A DNA stretch of 64,000 bases from Barrientosiimonas humi (GCF_006716095.1 NZ_VFOK01000001.1:496001-560000), one strand, 5' to 3'. Shown: positions 34,285-43,198, counted from the first letter of the stretch. A program made the numbers and translations. Notes: generated by a model from the letters alone, not told the origin.

Positions 34285-34875
34285 ATGAACCAGCAGCTGC
34301 CGTTCGAGAGCGGGCGCCCGGCGCCGGCCGAGCCGGAGTTCGAGGTCGAGATCCGGCGCAGTGCCCGGCGCAAGCGCTCGGTGAGCGCTCGCCTCGAGGG
34401 CGGCCGGATCATCGTGATGGTGCCCGACCGGCTCTCGGCGCGCGAGGAGCAGCGCTATGTCGACGACATGGTCGCCAAGATCACGGCGCGCACCCGGCGG
34501 TCGAGGTTCTCCGACGCCGACCTGGCGCGCCGGGCCGAGCAGCTGTCGCGGACGTACCTCGCGGGGACGGCCCGTCCCGCCGGGGTGCGCTGGGTGACCA
34601 ACCAGAACTCCCGCTGGGGCTCGTGCACCCCAGCGACCCGGCAGATCCGGCTGTCGCACCGCCTGCAGGGGATGCCGCAGGAGGTCGTCGACTACGTGCT
34701 GCTGCACGAGCTCGCCCACCTGCTGGTGCCGCGCCACGGCCCGCGGTTCTGGGCGCTGCTCGAGGGCTACCCGCACCTGGAGCGGGCCAAGGGTTTCCTC
34801 GAGGGCGTCGCGCACGCCGAGCACCGACCCGAGCCGTTCGCGGACGACGTGGAGGGCGTCGACGGGGCGGACTGA
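34285..34875 (+). CDS. YgjP-type (DUF45) metallopeptidase
   Basis: 196-aa M48-related peptidase. The zinc motif is HELAHLLVPRHGPRFW (HExxH plus downstream His). The conserved NQNSRWGSCTP precedes it, and a basic N-terminus (RRSARRKRSVSARLEGG) carries the UTP-pyrophosphatase/DUF45 pattern. It may process proteins or small substrates in the cytoplasm; no signal sequence is present. TACGGT (34273-34278) is 6 nt before the ATG, indicating a leaderless transcript. It ends 36 bp before the 51-bp repeat array. Confidence 0.85.
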   Translation: MNQQLPFESGRPAPAEPEFEVEIRRSARRKRSVSARLEGGRIIVMVPDRLSAREEQRYVDDMVAKITARTRRSRFSDADLARRAEQLSRTYLAGTARPAGVRWVTNQNSRWGSCTPATRQIRLSHRLQGMPQEVVDYVLLHELAHLLVPRHGPRFWALLEGYPHLERAKGFLEGVAHAEHRPEPFADDVEGVDGAD

Positions 34876-34911
34876 TTCGCGGGCCGGGCGCCGGGTCGTC
34901 CTACCTAAGCC

Positions 34912-35143
34912 CCGATATCGGCCCTTGTTGCAGAGTTTCATGGCGGCGGGGTGCCGTAGCGGCCGATATCGGGGGTTGTTGCAGAGTTTCGGGGCCGCGA
35001 GGTGCCGTAGCGGCCGATATCGGGGGTTGTTGCAGAGTTTCGTGGCGGCGGGGTGTCGCAAGCGCCGATATCGGGGGTTGTTGCAGGGTTTTGGGGCCGC
35101 GAGGTGTCGTAGCGGCCGATATCGGGGGTTGGTGCAGGGGTTA
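34912..35143. repeat. 51-bp tandem repeat with palindromic CCGATATCGG
   Basis: Copies begin at 34912, 34963, 35014, 35065 and 35116, each exactly 51 bp apart. Each opens with CCGATATCGG (the first copy) or CCGATATCGGGGGTTG and runs through TTGCAGRGTTT. The second half alternates between GGCGGCGGGG-type and GGGGCCGCGAGG-type, making a 102-bp two-part unit. The array occupies the gap between the convergent YgjP and NUDIX genes, and its last degenerate copy contains the NUDIX TAA stop (35141-35143). It is not a CRISPR: the variable halves are nearly identical and no cas gene is near. Confidence 0.9.
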
Positions 35144-35728
35144 CGGCGCCGGGCGGGTGGCGGCGCGGGCAGCCGCGACCAGGTGCGGCAGGTCGGGGTC
35201 GGAGGCCTCGGGCAGCGCATCGACGGGCCACCACGCCAGGTCGTCGGACTCCTCGGAGATCTGCTCCTCGGCACCGTCCGGCGCCCAGGCGGCATAACGC
35301 ACGTCGAGGTGCTCGGTGCAGCGGGTGAAGCCCGACCCCAGCTCGTGAGCGTGCAGCTCGATCGGCTGCTGCGAGACCACGATGCCGGGGATGCCCGACT
35401 CCTCGGTGGCCTCGCGCAGCGCGGCGTCGCGCAGCGAGGCGTCCTCGGGCTCGAGGTGACCGCCGAGCTGCAGCCAGAGCCCGACCTTGGGGTGCAGGGT
35501 CAGCAGCACCCGGCGCTCGTCGTGGTCGAGCAGCATCACGCCGGCGGTCAGGTGACAGGTCGGCCCGTCTCGCCACGCGCCGCCCGGCTCCTGGGCGAGA
35601 TGCTCCAGATAGCGCAGCCGCAGCGACTGCTGCCGCTTGTCGGGCGCGGCCCAGGCGGCCAGCGCCGCGTGCGCGTCAGCACGCAGCGCCAGCATCCCGG
35701 GCGGTACGTCCGCGGCCGCCCCGCTCAC
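35141..35728 (-). CDS. NUDIX hydrolase
   Basis: 195-aa Nudix-family protein. The Nudix helix is visible as GGHLEPEDASL and ALREATEESGI, with a two-residue longer spacer than the strict consensus. Residues 60-100 show the beta-strand entry (TAGVMLLDHDERRVLLTLHP). Substrate could be a nucleoside diphosphate derivative; nothing is specific. GTG start overlaps the stop of the zincin-family gene by 4 bp, so they are coupled. The TAA lies inside the last repeat copy, which may have replaced an older stop. Confidence 0.85.
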   Translation of the reverse strand: MSGAAADVPPGMLALRADAHAALAAWAAPDKRQQSLRLRYLEHLAQEPGGAWRDGPTCHLTAGVMLLDHDERRVLLTLHPKVGLWLQLGGHLEPEDASLRDAALREATEESGIPGIVVSQQPIELHAHELGSGFTRCTEHLDVRYAAWAPDGAEEQISEESDDLAWWPVDALPEASDPDLPHLVAAARAATRPAP

Positions 35729-37380
35729 CGGTCGCCAGCGCCGGGGGAGTCGTCACCGCGGGAGTCGTCACCGTCGGAGTCGTCACCGCGGGAGTCGTCA
35801 CCCGGCGAGTCATCACCGGGAGAGTCGTCGCCGGGGGAGTCCTCGTCCGCGGAGTCCGCCGACCCGCCGGGCGAGCCGTCCTCGGTGGAGTCACCGGTCG
35901 ACTCGTTCGCCGGGTTCGCCCGGAAACCGATGCCCTGCGACCCACGCCGGTCGGCGTCGAGCTCGGCCTGCCCCTGCGTCAGCAGTGCGTCCAGCGCCTC
36001 GTCGACCTCGTCGCGGGCCGGCTCCTGCGGCTGCTCACCGGTGCGCCGCGCGACGTAGCCGAGCGGGTCGTCGAGGTCCGCCACGCCCGGTGCCGAGTCG
36101 GGATGGCTCCACGCCTCGTCGCGGCCCTCGGGCCCGGCCGCGTCCTCGAGCGCGGCCCACACGGTCGCGGCCTCGCGCAGCCGGCGTGGGCGCAGCTCGA
36201 GCCCGACCAACGACGCGAAGAGCCGCTCGGCGGGGCCGCCGGCGGCCCGGCGACGGCGTACGGCCTCGGACAGCTGGGCCACGTGCGGCAGGTGCGGCTC
36301 GCACGCCTTCTGGGACACGGTGTCGACCCAGCCCTCGACCAGGGCGAGCAGCCGCTCCAGCTGCACCAGCGCCCGCTGCTGGGCCTCGCTCGGCTCGGGC
36401 GTGAACAGCGAACCCTGCAGCGCCTTCTGCAGCTCCTCGGGGTCGGACATGTTGGCCTCGCCGATGGCCCGCTCGATGCGCTCGGTGTCGATGCTGATGT
36501 CGCCGGCGTAGGACTGCACCGCGGCCAGCAGCGCCGGGGCGAGCCACCCGACCTGCGCGAACAGCCGGGCCCGGGCGGCCTCGCGCACCGCCAGGTAGAG
36601 GTGCACCTCGCCGGTGTCGACCCCGAGGCCGTCGGCGAACGCGGGCACGTTGGCCGGCAGGATCACCACGGCGTTGTCCTTGATCAGCGGCAGCCCGACC
36701 TCGGTGCCGGTGACCAGCTCGCCGGCGAGCGCGCCGACCGCCTGGCCCACCTGCATGCCGAACATGGCCGAGCTCATCCGCGCCATCATCGGCTCCAGCT
36801 GGCCCATCACCGAGCTCAGGTCGACGCCCGGGGGCAGACCCAGCTCGGGCGGCAGGCCCTCGCTGCCGAGCTCGCGCATCTGCTGCTGCATCGCGCGCTG
36901 GATCGCCGCGCCGACGCCGCTCGCGACCGGCTCGACCAGCTGCTTCCAGACCGGCATCGTCTGCTCGATCCACTCCGCGCGCGACCAGGCCTGCCCGCGC
37001 GAGGCGGGCGCGGTGAAGTCGGTGACGGCGTCGAGCCACAGGTTCGCGACCTGCACGACCTGCTCGACGTCCTTGGTGGTGGCCTCGCCGACGCTGGCGT
37101 CGCCGCCGGCGGCCACGGCCTTGCGGGCGACGTCGGTGGCGAGCGAGATGTTGATCGGCCCGTCGGTGGAGCCGCTCATCATGGCCTGCATCTGGGCCTG
37201 GACCATCTGCAGCATCGCGGGGTCGACCTGCTCCAGGCCCATCGAGCGCAGCGCCTCGGCGAGCTGGGGGTTGTCGGCCGCGCCGTCGCCGAGCAGCGCG
37301 CGCAGCATCTCCTCGAGCTGCTCCTGGCCCTCGTCGTCGTCACCCGGTCCGCTGGGCTGCAGGTGCGGTGTGTCGGGCAC
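35725..37380 (-). CDS. Zincin_2-family putative metalloprotease with acidic repeat tail
   Basis: 551-aa cytoplasmic protein of the actinobacterial zincin-like family (TIGR03624-type; Rv3195 position in M. tuberculosis). Predicted core residues about 45-470 include IEQTMPVWKQLVEP and VHLYLAVREAARARLFAQVGW. The expected HExxH is represented by REAAR, so catalysis is doubtful. The last 45 residues are repeats of Gly-Asp-Asp-Ser-Pro/Arg, giving a highly acidic disordered tail encoded by 15-bp repeats at 35750-35850. The GTG start (37380) has AAGGAG 6 nt upstream. Confidence 0.75.
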   Translation of the reverse strand: MPDTPHLQPSGPGDDDEGQEQLEEMLRALLGDGAADNPQLAEALRSMGLEQVDPAMLQMVQAQMQAMMSGSTDGPINISLATDVARKAVAAGGDASVGEATTKDVEQVVQVANLWLDAVTDFTAPASRGQAWSRAEWIEQTMPVWKQLVEPVASGVGAAIQRAMQQQMRELGSEGLPPELGLPPGVDLSSVMGQLEPMMARMSSAMFGMQVGQAVGALAGELVTGTEVGLPLIKDNAVVILPANVPAFADGLGVDTGEVHLYLAVREAARARLFAQVGWLAPALLAAVQSYAGDISIDTERIERAIGEANMSDPEELQKALQGSLFTPEPSEAQQRALVQLERLLALVEGWVDTVSQKACEPHLPHVAQLSEAVRRRRAAGGPAERLFASLVGLELRPRRLREAATVWAALEDAAGPEGRDEAWSHPDSAPGVADLDDPLGYVARRTGEQPQEPARDEVDEALDALLTQGQAELDADRRGSQGIGFRANPANESTGDSTEDGSPGGSADSADEDSPGDDSPGDDSPGDDSRGDDSDGDDSRGDDSPGAGDR

Positions 37381-37694
37381 GCGTGGCTCCTTCGAACGAA
37401 GTCGTGCGGCGGTCGCCGCAGCAGGACGGAACTCCTGCCCAGATAACCACGTCACCCGGGGACGGAGTTCCGCAGCCCGGGAAGGTTCGCGGTCGGCGTA
37501 ACCGGGAATGTCCGTACGCCGGGGGCCGGCTGGCCCAGCACCGTGCGGTCGGGCAGGATGCCAGGGCGCCCACGGGCAACGTGCAGGTTGATCGGCGAGG
37601 ATGTCCGCGCCCCGTCGCCCCGGGCGTGGCGGGCCGGGCGCGTGAGCGCGAACGAGGGGTGCGACGGGTGTCGCGACGAACGTGAGGGAAGTGC
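37381..37694. other. Intergenic region, divergent promoters
   Basis: 314 bp between the divergent zincin-family and MoaE genes. A perfect 8-bp inverted repeat, GGAACTCC at 37428-37435 and GGAGTTCC at 37464-37471, is the only notable structure. I see no additional convincing gene, and no clear -35/-10 pair. Confidence 0.4.
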
Positions 37695-38135
37695 GTGACC
37701 GAGCAGGAATCGATGGACCCGAGGGTGCGTCTGGCGCAGGTGCGCGACGAGCCGTTGTCGGTGGACGAGGTCCTCGGGGCCGTGCGTGACCCCGACGCCG
37801 GCGGCGTCGGTCTGTTCGTCGGCGTCGTCCGCCGCCACGACCACACCAAGGGGGTCGAGGCCCTCGACTACTCCGCGCACCCGACCGCCGAGGCCGTGCT
37901 CGCGCGTACGGCCGAGCAGGTCCTGCGCGACGACGTCACCGCCGTCGCGGTGACCCACCGCACCGGGCACCTCGAGGTGGGCGACCTGGCCGTGGTGGTG
38001 GCCGTCAGCGCCCCGCACCGCGGGCCGGCGCTCGAGGTCTGCCGCGAGCTCATCGACACCCTCAAGACCACCGTCCCGATCTGGAAGCACCAGCAGTTCG
38101 ACGACGGGTCCGACGAGTGGGTGGGTCTGCCGTGA
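37695..38135 (+). CDS. moaE: Molybdopterin synthase catalytic subunit MoaE
   Basis: 146-aa enzyme that builds the dithiolene of molybdopterin from precursor Z with thiocarboxylated MoaD. Core residues: GLFVGVVRRHDHTKGVEALD, HRTGHLEVGDLAVVVAVSAP HR-type loop and the catalytic-site WKHQQF at the C-terminus. MoaD is not encoded nearby. It starts with GTG near a GAGGG site; a MDPRVR start 6 codons downstream is possible. Its TGA overlaps the next gene's GTG. Confidence 0.88.
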   Translation: MTEQESMDPRVRLAQVRDEPLSVDEVLGAVRDPDAGGVGLFVGVVRRHDHTKGVEALDYSAHPTAEAVLARTAEQVLRDDVTAVAVTHRTGHLEVGDLAVVVAVSAPHRGPALEVCRELIDTLKTTVPIWKHQQFDDGSDEWVGLP

Positions 38136-39250
38136 GCACCCCGGCACCGCCGCCGGCCGGCGCCCCCGGCCCCGATCCCGCCCCCGGACCGCTGCGCCGC
38201 TCCGGGAGGGCCCTGTCGACCCGCTCGGTCGTGCTGCTGTGCGCGGTGCTGCTGCTGCTCGTCGTCTTCGCGATCGGGCAGCTCATCCGGATGCCCTACG
38301 TCATCTTCAGCCCGGGCCCGGCCCAGGACACCCTCGGCAGCTCCGACGGCAAGCCGGTCGTGCAGATCGACGGGACGCGGACGTACCCCACCGACGGCAG
38401 CCTCGACTTCACCACCGTCTCGCTGTACGGCGGCCCGGACCACCCGGTGAGCTTCTGGCGGTGGGCGCGGGCCAAGTTCGACGACAACAGCGTGATCCAG
38501 CCCGAGAAGGACGTCTTCGGCGACAAGACCGGGCAGGAGATCCAGCAGGAGTCGGCCGCGGAGATGACCGGGTCGCAGCAGTCGGCCGAGGTGGTCGGCG
38601 TGCGCGCGACCGGGGCGAAGGTCGGCGAGCAGGTGTACGTCGGGAGCATCGCCGAGGGGTCGCCCGCGGCGGGCAAGCTGCGCGCCGGGGACCGGATGCT
38701 GCAGATCAACGGCACGGCCACCCCGACCCTCACGTCGGTCCACGCCGTGATGGACAAGGTCACGGCCGGGCAGCCGGTGCGCGTCACGATCAGCCGCGAC
38801 GGCAAGCAGTCGACCGTGTCGGTCGGCACCACCCGCGGCGAGGACGGCCGTGCGCTGATGGGCATCGTGCTCGCGCCGCGCTACACCTTCCCCTACACGG
38901 TCAAGGTCAACGCCGGCGACGTCGGAGGCCCGTCCGCCGGGCTGATGTTCAGCCTCGCGATCTACGACAAGCTCACGCCCGGGGCCCTCACCGGAGGGGA
39001 GAACTTCGCCGGCACCGGCACGATCGACGTCGACGGCAGCGTCGGCCCGATCGGCGGCATCCAGCAGAAGATGGTGGGCGCTCGCGACACCGGCGTCGAC
39101 CACTTCCTCGCCCCGGCCGACAACTGCGGCGAGGTGCGCGGCAACGTGCCCGACGGGCTGTCGGTCTACAAGGTCTCCACCTTCGACGACGCGCGCTCGG
39201 TCGTGCAGAAGGTCGCCGCGGGGCAGACCAGCGGCCTGCCGACCTGCTGA
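38132..39250 (+). CDS. PDZ-domain, Lon-type (S16) protease
   Basis: 372-aa membrane-anchored serine protease. One N-terminal helix (about 35-58) places the rest outside. The PDZ domain lies around 155-225 (VGSIAEGSPAAGKLRAGDRM, then VRVTISRDGK). The S16 catalytic dyad is present: Ser in GGPSAGLMFSL and Lys in GIQQKMVGAR. There is no AAA+ domain, as in the Rv3194c-type group. Coupled to moaE by a GTGA overlap, likely a transcriptional convenience rather than a shared job. Confidence 0.9.
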   Translation: MSTPAPPPAGAPGPDPAPGPLRRSGRALSTRSVVLLCAVLLLLVVFAIGQLIRMPYVIFSPGPAQDTLGSSDGKPVVQIDGTRTYPTDGSLDFTTVSLYGGPDHPVSFWRWARAKFDDNSVIQPEKDVFGDKTGQEIQQESAAEMTGSQQSAEVVGVRATGAKVGEQVYVGSIAEGSPAAGKLRAGDRMLQINGTATPTLTSVHAVMDKVTAGQPVRVTISRDGKQSTVSVGTTRGEDGRALMGIVLAPRYTFPYTVKVNAGDVGGPSAGLMFSLAIYDKLTPGALTGGENFAGTGTIDVDGSVGPIGGIQQKMVGARDTGVDHFLAPADNCGEVRGNVPDGLSVYKVSTFDDARSVVQKVAAGQTSGLPTC

Positions 39251-39260
39251 GCCGCGGCGG

Positions 39261-39797
39261 TCAGGCGAACGTGGCGCGCAGCGCCTCGAGCAGCCCGGGC
39301 GCGATGTCCTCGCCGACCGCGACCTTGTCGTCGGAGTCGTACGCCCGCTGCCGCAGCAGGCACACGCCCTCGCCGTCGCGCAGCACGGCGACCAGCAGGC
39401 GTACGTCCTGGCGGGCCGGGTGCGCGGCCAGCGCCTGTGCCGCGGCCTCGGGGTCGTCGGGCAGGTCGCGCTCGGCCTCGGGCGGCACGACGATGCGCTC
39501 GATCGCCAGCGCGGCGCCGTCGACCTCGTCGGGCCAGGCCAGCCGGCCGAGCATCTCCTCGATGCTGCTGGTCGGCGGCATGCCTTCCTGCTCGATCGTG
39601 CTGAACGCGTCGGGGTCGACGCCGGCCAGCTGCGGAGCCAGGCTCGGTTCGCGCTGGGCGATGTCGCCGTTGCGGGCGATCGCGAACAGTCGGGGCGGCT
39701 GGTCCCACCCGGCGCGCGCGACGTGCTGCTCGGTGTCGACGGCGCAGCTCAGCAGCGGGCTCATCGGCGGGTTGGGCTGATCCTCGGGAGAGCTCAC
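39261..39797 (-). CDS. PPA1309 family protein
   Basis: 178-aa conserved actinobacterial protein of unknown function (PPA1309 group), found next to the PDZ protease and UPF0182 genes. Recognisable parts: HVARAGWDQPPRLFAIA, LGRLAWPDEVDGAALAIERI and DVRLLVAVLRDGEGVC. I chose GTG 39797, which has AGGA 8 nt upstream; GTG 39803 is an alternative. It is convergent with the PDZ protease gene and divergent from the UPF0182 gene. Confidence 0.75.
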   Translation of the reverse strand: MSSPEDQPNPPMSPLLSCAVDTEQHVARAGWDQPPRLFAIARNGDIAQREPSLAPQLAGVDPDAFSTIEQEGMPPTSSIEEMLGRLAWPDEVDGAALAIERIVVPPEAERDLPDDPEAAAQALAAHPARQDVRLLVAVLRDGEGVCLLRQRAYDSDDKVAVGEDIAPGLLEALRATFA

Positions 39798-39865
39798 CCG
39801 CACATCCTGCCCCAGGGTTCACGGGTTAGGTTATGGGCTCACACCCACCGGCGATCGGACAGCCC

Positions 39866-42800
39866 GTGAGCACCTCTGACGACGACGTCCCTGGCGCGGA
39901 CGAGCCCCGCGGTCGGCGTTTCGGTCGGCCCCGGATCCCTCGGCTGGGTGGCCTGCCCAGACGGTCGCCCCTCGCGACGACCGTGGCGGTGCTCCTGGTC
40001 GTCATCGTCGTCGCGATGCTGTGGTCGCGGGTCTGGACCGAGAAGCTGTGGTTCGACAGCGTCGGCTACTCCCTGGTCTGGCGCAACCAGCTGATCGTGA
40101 AGTCCTTGATGTTCCTGGCCGGCGGGCTGGTCACCGCGCTGCTGGTCGGCCTGAGCCTGCGCCTGGCCTACCGCCAGCGCCCGGTGTACGCCCCGGTCAC
40201 CGTCGAGCAGGACAACCTCGACCGCTACCGCGAGGCCATCGACCCCTTCCGCCGGGTCGCCTTCTGGGCGCTGCCCGCGATGCTCGGGCTGTTCGCCGGG
40301 CTGGCGGCGCAGGCGCAGTGGCAGCTGCCGCTGATGTGGATCAACCGCGAGCCGTTCGGCGTCAACGACCCCGAGTTCAACAAGGACATCGGGTTCTACG
40401 TCTTCACCCTGCCGTGGCTGCGCTTCCTGGTCAGCTTCGGGACGATGGTGCTGGTGCTGTCGCTGCTCGCGGCGCTCGTCACGCACTACGTCTACGGCGG
40501 CATCAACCTGCAGGGCCGCGGCCCGCGCACCACGCCGGCGGCCCGCATCCACCTGTCGCTGCTGCTGGCCGGTCTGGTGCTGCTGCGCGCCGTGTCGTAC
40601 TGGCTCGACCGCTACAGCCTCACCACCAACGACAACCGGCGCTGGCACGGCATCGGTTACACCGACCAGAACGCCGTGCTGCCGACCAAGGCGATCCTCG
40701 CGATCGCGGCGCTGCTGTGCGCGGTGCTGTTCGTCTCGACCATCTGGACCCGCACCTGGCGGCTGCCGATCCTCGGCGTCTCGCTGCTGGTCGTGTGCGC
40801 CGTGCTCGTCGGCGGCATCTACCCCGCGATCGTGCAGCGCTTCCGCGTCGGCCCGTCGGAGCAGACGCTGGAGGCGCCGTTCATCAAGCGCAACATCGAC
40901 GCCACGCGCGCGGCCTACGGGCTCACCAACACCCAGACACAGGCGTACGAACCACGCACGGACGCCTCCCCGGGCCAGCTGCGCCAGGACGCCGACACCG
41001 TCCCCGGCATCCGCATCGTCGACCCGGCGATCGTCTCGCCGACCTTCCGCCAGATGCAGGGCCGGGTGAACTACTACCAGTTCCCCGACACCCTCGACGT
41101 CGACCGCTACGACATCGGCGGCGAGAAGGTCGACACCGTCATCGCGGTGCGCGAGCTGGACCTGGAGGGCGTGCCCGCGGGGCAGCGCAACTGGGTCAAC
41201 GACCACGCGGTCTACACCCACGGCTTCGGTGTCGTCGCCGCCTACGGCAACAAGCGCACGAGCGACGGCGAGCCGCAGCTGTTCGAGCAGAACATCCCGC
41301 CGGTCGGTGAGCTCGGCGACTACGAGCCGCGCATCTACTTCGGGGAGTCCTCGCCCAACTACTCCATCGTCGGCGGCGAGCCGGGCTCCAACCGCGAGCT
41401 GGACTACCCCGACAGCGCGACGGGCGGCGAGCGGCGTACGACCTACCAGGGCAACGGCGGGGTCGGCATCGGCTCGTTCACCCGCAAGCTGGCGTACGCC
41501 GTCAAGTACCGGCAGTACAACATCCTGCTGTCCGACGTGGTGAACTCCCGCTCGCGCATCCTCGACTACCGCGAGCCGCGCGAGCGCGTGGAGCGGGTCG
41601 CGCCGTGGCTGACGCTGGACGGCAACACCTATCCGGTCGTCGTCGACGGCCGGGTGAAGTGGGTCGTCGACGGCTACACGACCAGCGCGCAGTACCCGTA
41701 CTCGCAGCTGTCGTCGCTGGGCGAGACCACCTCCGACTCGCTGACCAACCGCTCGCAGAACGTGCGCAGCATCCAGGGCGGGCAGGTCAACTACATCCGC
41801 AACTCGGTCAAGGCCACCGTCGACGCCTACGACGGCTCGATCGACCTGTACGCCTGGGACGAGCAGGACCCGATCCTGAAGGCCTGGCGCAAGTCGTTCG
41901 GCGGCACGGTCAAGCCGATGTCGCAGATCAACGGCGCGCTGATGAGCCACCTGCGCTACCCCGAGGACGTGTTCAAGGTGCAGCGCGAGCTGCTCGCCCG
42001 CTACCACGTCACCGATCCGGCCGCGTTCTACCAGGGCAACGACTTCTGGCAGGTGCCGAACGACCCGACGCAGGGTGGGCAGACGCCGACCCCGCCGTAC
42101 TACCTGTCGATCGCGATGCCCGACCAGAACTCGCCGTCGTTCTCGCTGACGAGCACGTTCATCCCGACCGGAAGCCGGCAGAACCTCACCGGGTTCATGG
42201 CGGTCGACGCCGACGCGGGCGACCGGAACGGCACGCGCAGATCCGGCTACGGCACGATCCGGATCCTGGAGATGCCGCGCGACTCCACGATCCGTGGACC
42301 GGGGCAGTTCCAGAACGAGATCCAGTCCTCGGGTCAGAGCACGACCGACCAGACGCTGGGCACGACGAACCTGTCGCAGTACCTCAACCTGGCCCGCCAG
42401 CAGGGCTCGCGCATCACGATGGGCAACCTGCTGACGCTGCCGGTGGGCGGCGGTCTGCTCTACGTCGAGCCGGTCTACGTGCAGGCGTCGGGCAACACGT
42501 CCTACCCGCTGCAGCGCCTCGTGGTCACCTCGTTCGGCAACCGGCTGGCGTGGGCCTCGACGCTGGACGGGGCGCTGGACCAGCTGTTCGGTGGCAACTC
42601 GGGCGCGACGGCCGGCGACGCCGGCACGCCGAACAACCCGGGTACGTCCCCCTCACCCAGCCCGTCGCCGTCCCCGTCGCCGAGCCCGAGTCCGAGCCCG
42701 TCGTCCCCGGGCACCAGCCCGCCGACCGGCACGCCGTCGCCGACCGGCAGCCCCGACCCGGGTGCGGCCAGCGACGTGCAGCGCTACTACAACGAGGGCC

Positions 42801-42982
42801 AGGCGGCGCTGCGGCGCGGTGACTGGGAGGCCTACGGCGAGGCGCAGCGCAAGCTGGGCGAGGCGATCCGTCGCCTGGCCGGCTCGGCTCCGGCCGGGGG
42901 ATCGGTGACGGTGACCCCGCCGCCGACCTCGACCCCGCCGGCCAGCCCGACCCCGTCGCCGACGCCCACGCCGTCCGGCTGA
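39866..42982 (+). CDS. UPF0182 large membrane protein
   Basis: About 1038-aa protein. Seven membrane helices lie in the first 320 residues, then a large extracellular domain (NYYQFPDTLDVDRYDIGGEK, EPRIYFGESSPNYSIVGGEP). Residues 930-985 are a Pro/Ser/Thr linker (SPSPSPSPS), followed by a helical segment (DVQRYYNEGQAALRRGDWEA) and another Pro/Thr tail. The family (Rv3193c) is conserved in actinobacteria without known function. The start is uncertain: TAGGTT at 39827-39832 looks like a -10, which would favour GTG 39866 over ATG 39833. Confidence 0.85.
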   Translation: MSTSDDDVPGADEPRGRRFGRPRIPRLGGLPRRSPLATTVAVLLVVIVVAMLWSRVWTEKLWFDSVGYSLVWRNQLIVKSLMFLAGGLVTALLVGLSLRLAYRQRPVYAPVTVEQDNLDRYREAIDPFRRVAFWALPAMLGLFAGLAAQAQWQLPLMWINREPFGVNDPEFNKDIGFYVFTLPWLRFLVSFGTMVLVLSLLAALVTHYVYGGINLQGRGPRTTPAARIHLSLLLAGLVLLRAVSYWLDRYSLTTNDNRRWHGIGYTDQNAVLPTKAILAIAALLCAVLFVSTIWTRTWRLPILGVSLLVVCAVLVGGIYPAIVQRFRVGPSEQTLEAPFIKRNIDATRAAYGLTNTQTQAYEPRTDASPGQLRQDADTVPGIRIVDPAIVSPTFRQMQGRVNYYQFPDTLDVDRYDIGGEKVDTVIAVRELDLEGVPAGQRNWVNDHAVYTHGFGVVAAYGNKRTSDGEPQLFEQNIPPVGELGDYEPRIYFGESSPNYSIVGGEPGSNRELDYPDSATGGERRTTYQGNGGVGIGSFTRKLAYAVKYRQYNILLSDVVNSRSRILDYREPRERVERVAPWLTLDGNTYPVVVDGRVKWVVDGYTTSAQYPYSQLSSLGETTSDSLTNRSQNVRSIQGGQVNYIRNSVKATVDAYDGSIDLYAWDEQDPILKAWRKSFGGTVKPMSQINGALMSHLRYPEDVFKVQRELLARYHVTDPAAFYQGNDFWQVPNDPTQGGQTPTPPYYLSIAMPDQNSPSFSLTSTFIPTGSRQNLTGFMAVDADAGDRNGTRRSGYGTIRILEMPRDSTIRGPGQFQNEIQSSGQSTTDQTLGTTNLSQYLNLARQQGSRITMGNLLTLPVGGGLLYVEPVYVQASGNTSYPLQRLVVTSFGNRLAWASTLDGALDQLFGGNSGATAGDAGTPNNPGTSPSPSPSPSPSPSPSPSPSSPGTSPPTGTPSPTGSPDPGAASDVQRYYNEGQAALRRGDWEAYGEAQRKLGEAIRRLAGSAPAGGSVTVTPPPTSTPPASPTPSPTPTPSG

Positions 42983-42985
42983 GGT

Positions 42986-43024
42986 CTCGGCGCCTCCGCC
43001 GTCACGAGCGGCCGGGGCGCCGAG
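42986..43024 (+). terminator. Terminator after the UPF0182 gene
   Basis: CTCGGCGCC (42986-42994) can pair with GGCGCCGAG at 43016-43024, and equally with a second copy at 43024-43032. Confidence 0.5.
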
Positions 43025-43075
43025 GCGCCGAGTTCGCTGTGCTGGCACGGGTTCTCGGCGGTCGGCACCCTCGAT

Positions 43076-43104
43076 TTGGCGCTGCCGTCACCCTGTCGTA
43101 AGGT
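43076..43104 (+). promoter_or_regulatory. Promoter of the initiator tRNA gene
   Basis: TTGGCG (43076-43081) and TAAGGT (43099-43104) with 17-bp spacing. Start of transcription near 43111, 7 nt before the mature 5' end. Confidence 0.7.
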
Positions 43105-43117
43105 AGAGCCATACCGA

Positions 43118-43191
43118 CGCGGGGTGGAGCAGCTCGGTAGCTCGCCGGGCTCATAACCCGGAGGTCGCAGGTTCAAATCCTGCCCCCGCTA
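43118..43191 (+). tRNA. Initiator tRNA-fMet (CAT anticodon)
   Basis: 74-nt cloverleaf with loop CTCATAA, T-loop TTCAAAT and D-arm AGCTCGGTA. Initiator features are the C1:T72 mismatch at the acceptor end and three G:C pairs next to the anticodon loop (CGGG/CCCG). CCA is not encoded. It has its own promoter and terminator. Confidence 0.95.
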
Positions 43192-43198
43192 CTGCTCC

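Noticed and set aside
34912-35143. CRISPR array
   Set aside because: Unit is 51 bp with no distinct spacers: variable halves are two alternating near-identical forms. No cas gene or leader is near.
37381-37694. Gene of about 100 codons on the plus strand before moaE
   Set aside because: Open frame is present but Arg-rich, with no ribosome site, and covers the zincin-family start region.
43118-43191. tRNA gene as attachment site of an integrated element
   Set aside because: No integrase and no second copy of the tRNA 3' end was found to 45.6 kb or beyond; the composition shift alone is insufficient.
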